Shown here piece by piece: positions 33,655-36,257 of a stretch of 36,257 nt of DNA. The notes under the pieces were generated by a model, which did not search any database, was not told where the DNA came from, and saw only the letters and a program-made list of their open reading frames with translations. This DNA comes from Bacteroidaceae bacterium (GTDB taxonomy: Bacteria; Bacteroidota; Bacteroidia; Bacteroidales; Bacteroidaceae): NCBI GenBank assembly GCA_017958545.1, contig JAGDCM010000035.1, positions 1-36,257 on the forward strand, written 5' to 3'. Positions within the stretch are counted from its first letter, which is position 1. Every line of letters begins with the position of its first letter. The position numbers and the translations under genes are program-made.

Positions 33655-33662
33655 TAATTTTG
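33655..33662 (+). promoter_or_regulatory. -7 box of the C10 peptidase gene
   Basis: TAATTTTG matches TAnnTTTG; the ATG follows 33 bases later at 33696. The TTG in the last octad (33638-33640) is 14 bp upstream, shorter than the usual -33 spacing. Confidence 0.6.
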
Positions 33663-33695
33663 CATTGTGATTTGAAATTTTAACATCAAAATACA

Positions 33696-36107
33696 ATGAA
33701 AAAGAGATTGATGACCCTTGCAGTCCTCTTGTGCTGCGCAGTGATGATGATGGCGGAGAGCGTTTCTCCCGCTGCGGCGCGGGCGGCTGCTGCAAGATTT
33801 CTTCAGAACCAGGGTGCCGTAATCACCGACGAAGAGGTGGCAACGCCGCGCGGCGGTCGTGCTGCTGCCAGCGACCCGTCGCCTGCCTACTATGTGTTCA
33901 ATGCCGACGACGCGAAGGGTTTTGTCGTGGTGAGCGGTGACGACTGCGTGGGCGACAACCTCGTGCTGGGCTATGCCGCCGAGGGTAGTTTCAGTTCCGA
34001 CAATATGCCCGACGGCCTGCAGTGGTGGCTTGACGCCACGGCCAAGAGCATCGCCAGCCTCAGCAGTCTCGGCGTGCGCCCCGCACGAGTTGCTATACAT
34101 GATGATATCGCTCCCATGGTGACCACCCAATGGGACCAAGGATTCCCCTACAACGCCTTCTGTCCCACGTCCGGAGGACAGCTGTGTATCACCGGCTGCA
34201 TGGCTACGGCGCTGGCGCAGGTGATGCGCTACCACCGCTGGCCCCAAGACCCTACAGGCTACGCTCTGCCCACCTACACGATGTCCACCGGCACCGTGAT
34301 AGAGGATTTGCCCGTGACGCAGTTCGATTGGGACAACATGTTGGACAGTTACGGTGGAACCAGCACCGCAGCGCAGCAGGATGCTGTGGCCGAACTGATG
34401 CGCTATTGCGGACAATCGATGCAGATGGAATACAGTCCGAACGGCTCCAACGGCAGATGCTACTTCTTTGATGTACTGGTCAACTGCTTCGGCTACGACC
34501 CGTCGCTCTACAATGCCCGCGCTGAAGAATACTCCGTGAGCGGATGGGATGCACTCATCTATAATGAGCTGCACGACGGTCGTCCTTTGACCTATTCGGG
34601 ATATTCCACCGGTAACGGTCACGCCTTCGTCATCGACGGTTACCGGGTGCAAAGCGGCGAGGGTTACTACCACGTGAACTGGGGCTGGAGCGGCAACAGC
34701 GACGGCTACTATAAGATCAGCCTGCTCAACGCCAGCGGTTCCGGCTCGGGCGCCAGCACCACCCCTGACGGCTACAGCGTCCGACAGGAAGCCCTCATCA
34801 ACATGATGCCGCGCACCAATCCTTCGGAGTCCTTCTATCGCAGGCTCTCCAGCTTCGAATGGAATCTCATGACGAATAGGGGACCTCGTTTCAGTATGGT
34901 GAATCTGTCCAGGGAGGCCGGCAACTTTACGTTTGCCCTCGTCGGCCGCAACAGCGACGGTTCGCCCGATTACTCCCGCATCTATGCAGCGCAACAGATG
35001 GACGTTTCCGGCTTCACCACAGCGTCGTACTTCCAGGGTAATCCCGAGGGCGTTTTACGCGTGACGCTCTCCGATGACTTGGGTCACGCTGTCTTCGACG
35101 GCCGCGCTCCCGGCCGCCACGACTTTATGTTCGTCAGCGCGGAGAATGTCGAAGGCGCGCCCATATATTCCGTCTTTGGTCCTGACGCCTATTTCGAGGC
35201 CAACATCGGCGATGACGGTAAGTTTAAGAATTTTGTCGTCCATCCGCGCCCCGAACTCACGTCTTCTGCCGACATCCGCGTTGAAGGCCTGATGCAGCGC
35301 GGCATCCTCGATGCGGTCATCGCCACCATCAGCAACAGCGGCGAATCCTATATAGGCGCTGTCACCTGCTACCTGTGTACTCTGAACGACGGCGTGCTGA
35401 CAACGCCTTACGTCAAGTCCAGGACCGGCATCATGGTCGAGGCGGGTTCCGCTTCCGAAGTCAGTTTCCCCGTCTCCGCCCCTCAGGCCGGTGAGTTCGT
35501 GTTGTTGGTGATGTCGGTAGAAAACTATCTTCCGTTCAACACTCCTCTGGCCGACATCGCGCAACTTCCGTGCTATCTGTGCCACAAGGTGGTCACCTTC
35601 GACGAACTGGCCTTTGTTTGCGACGGGGTGAACTATGTAGAGAAGAGCGACGAGCAGCCCCTTTACCAACTTGAACTTGCTTTGGACAACGGCACGCCGA
35701 TGGACTACAACGCCTTCCTGATGGTCAATCTCTACCGGAAGAACATTTCCGGCGAGTGGGAAGCCGTGACGATGCCCGGCATGCCCATGATTTATTGCCC
35801 GTTGAAGCTTGACGCCGGGCAGCAGACCACTGCCAGCATGAATCTGTCCGAGGCTCTGACATCGGGCGACTATCGCGCAGACCTGTTCATTGCCAATGAT
35901 TTCCACACCAACCAGGTGCCGAGCTACTTTGTCTTCACCTCCGTACCATTCACCGTCAACCCAACGGGAGTGGAAAAAGTTCAAGAGGTTCAAGGAGTTC
36001 AAGAGGTTCAAGGTATGTGGTACGACCTTGACGGGCGCAAGCTCTCAGGCCAGCCCGACAAGAAGGGCATCTATATCCTCGATGGTAAGAAGTATCTCAT
36101 TCCCTAA
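33696..36107 (+). CDS. C10 family cysteine peptidase (interpain/streptopain-like) with type IX-like tail
   Basis: An 803-residue secreted protease. A signal peptide (MKKRLMTLAVLLCCAVMMMA) is followed by a Spi-like propeptide (residues about 23-130, with YYVFNADDAKGFVVVSGDD). The C10 catalytic domain has predicted catalytic Cys168 in CITGCMATALAQVMRYH and His309 in NGHAFVIDGY, plus the VNWGWSG motif near 327-333. The large region from about residue 385 to 750 is beta-rich with no motif I recognise and may bind substrate or host surface. A linker of VQE/VQG repeats (residues 762-773) leads to the tail WYDLDGRKLSGQPDKKGIYI, which resembles short type IX sorting tails. If so, PorU and PorV of this window would process it. 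A near-identical gene start follows 13 bases downstream. Confidence 0.92.
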   Translation: MKKRLMTLAVLLCCAVMMMAESVSPAAARAAAARFLQNQGAVITDEEVATPRGGRAAASDPSPAYYVFNADDAKGFVVVSGDDCVGDNLVLGYAAEGSFSSDNMPDGLQWWLDATAKSIASLSSLGVRPARVAIHDDIAPMVTTQWDQGFPYNAFCPTSGGQLCITGCMATALAQVMRYHRWPQDPTGYALPTYTMSTGTVIEDLPVTQFDWDNMLDSYGGTSTAAQQDAVAELMRYCGQSMQMEYSPNGSNGRCYFFDVLVNCFGYDPSLYNARAEEYSVSGWDALIYNELHDGRPLTYSGYSTGNGHAFVIDGYRVQSGEGYYHVNWGWSGNSDGYYKISLLNASGSGSGASTTPDGYSVRQEALINMMPRTNPSESFYRRLSSFEWNLMTNRGPRFSMVNLSREAGNFTFALVGRNSDGSPDYSRIYAAQQMDVSGFTTASYFQGNPEGVLRVTLSDDLGHAVFDGRAPGRHDFMFVSAENVEGAPIYSVFGPDAYFEANIGDDGKFKNFVVHPRPELTSSADIRVEGLMQRGILDAVIATISNSGESYIGAVTCYLCTLNDGVLTTPYVKSRTGIMVEAGSASEVSFPVSAPQAGEFVLLVMSVENYLPFNTPLADIAQLPCYLCHKVVTFDELAFVCDGVNYVEKSDEQPLYQLELALDNGTPMDYNAFLMVNLYRKNISGEWEAVTMPGMPMIYCPLKLDAGQQTTASMNLSEALTSGDYRADLFIANDFHTNQVPSYFVFTSVPFTVNPTGVEKVQEVQGVQEVQGMWYDLDGRKLSGQPDKKGIYILDGKKYLIP
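35979..36014 (+). repeat. Nonamer tandem array GTTCAAGRR x 4 in the C10 peptidase linker
   Basis: GTTCAAGAG, GTTCAAGGA, GTTCAAGAG and GTTCAAGGT encode VQE, VQG, VQE and VQG just before the C-terminal tail. The period of 9 keeps the frame. Confidence 0.88.
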
Positions 36108-36120
36108 AGAATAAACTACA

Positions 36121-36257
36121 ATGAAAAAGAGATTGATGACCCTCGCTGTGCTCTTGTGCTGCGCAGTGATGATGATGGCAGAGACCGTTTCTCCCGCTGC
36201 GGCGCGGGCGGCTGCTGCAAGATTTCTTCAGAACCAGGGTGCCGTAATCACCGACGA
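36121..36257 (+). CDS. Second C10 family peptidase, 5' end only; continues beyond window
   Basis: The first 45 codons of a tandem paralogue, starting MKKRLMTLAVLLCCAVMMMA and continuing into the propeptide. Over the 137 bases visible it differs from the first copy (33696 onward) at only five bases, giving one amino-acid change (Ser22 to Thr). It starts 13 bases after the first gene's stop with no promoter or terminator between, so the two are probably co-transcribed. Whether the catalytic domain is intact cannot be judged from this window. Confidence 0.9.
   Translation, partial: MKKRLMTLAVLLCCAVMMMAETVSPAAARAAAARFLQNQGAVITD

Larger units (their letters stand above)
33354..33695. other. Divergent intergenic region rich in short tandem arrays
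   Basis: This 342-base gap holds no convincing gene. It contains two divergent -7 boxes (33379-33386 minus, 33655-33662 plus), two inverted octad arrays, one GTAAACN heptad array and one short GTCCGTTT array. No tRNA, IS end or CRISPR is seen. Confidence 0.8.

Noticed and set aside
33645-34994. Minus-strand reading frame of 449 codons antisense to the C10 peptidase
   Set aside because: It mirrors codon periodicity of the real gene and begins beyond its promoter; no motif is visible.
36108-36120. Promoter or terminator between the tandem C10 genes
   Set aside because: Only 13 AT-rich bases separate the genes and no -7 box or hairpin fits.

Overview
This window looks like chromosomal DNA of a Bacteroidales bacterium, most likely of the Prevotella group. 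The evidence is the Bacteroidetes -7 promoter motif TAnnTTTG in front of several genes, the lack of Shine-Dalgarno sequences, a type IX secretion pair (PorU, PorV), a DUF4290 gene, a MurA with Asp at the catalytic Cys position, and C10 (interpain/streptopain-like) peptidases with a short type IX-like tail. The window is densely packed, and genes often overlap by 4 nt.

Layout. 1-2135 is the 3' part of a pyruvate:ferredoxin oxidoreductase gene, followed by a terminator. 2219-3094 (minus) is a divergent, apparently degenerate isochorismate-synthase homologue. 3240-9347 is a leucine operon, leuA-leuC-leuD-(second LeuA-family synthase)-leuB, continuing into a TPR protein and a short ComEC-like membrane protein (to 11102). 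rpe is convergent on the minus strand. 11895-14687 holds rplM-rpsI and rpsB-tsf, with a foldable leader before rpsB and a strong terminator after tsf. 14771-20784 is an FAH-family hydrolase, porU, porV and ispF. 20810-22715 (minus) is yicC-gmk-msrC. 22842-30046 is a housekeeping run: tsaB, DUF4290, murA, rimM, dxr, rseP, a small lipoprotein and a CCA-adding enzyme. 30116-32596 is a GH95 fucosidase/galactosidase-type enzyme, 32634-33353 (minus) a PHP hydrolase, and 33696 to the end two tandem C10 peptidase genes, the second cut by the window edge.

Links between genes. PorU and PorV process and carry type IX cargo, and the C10 peptidases end in a tail that resembles such a cargo signal. ispF and dxr both belong to the MEP isoprenoid pathway. 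LeuCD and LeuB can serve both the leucine pathway and, if the second synthase makes citramalate, a route to 2-oxobutyrate and isoleucine.

The most unusual signal is a set of short tandem arrays with a period of 7, 8 or 9 bp. They are concentrated at 30034-33646, with further examples at 25337 and 35979. In the heptad arrays most unit positions are fixed and one slot varies freely. Arrays sit on stop codons, fill a whole intergenic gap, occur twice inside the GH95 gene as in-frame insertions, and lie in mirror image at the same distance from two divergent -7 boxes. I know of no named element that explains this.
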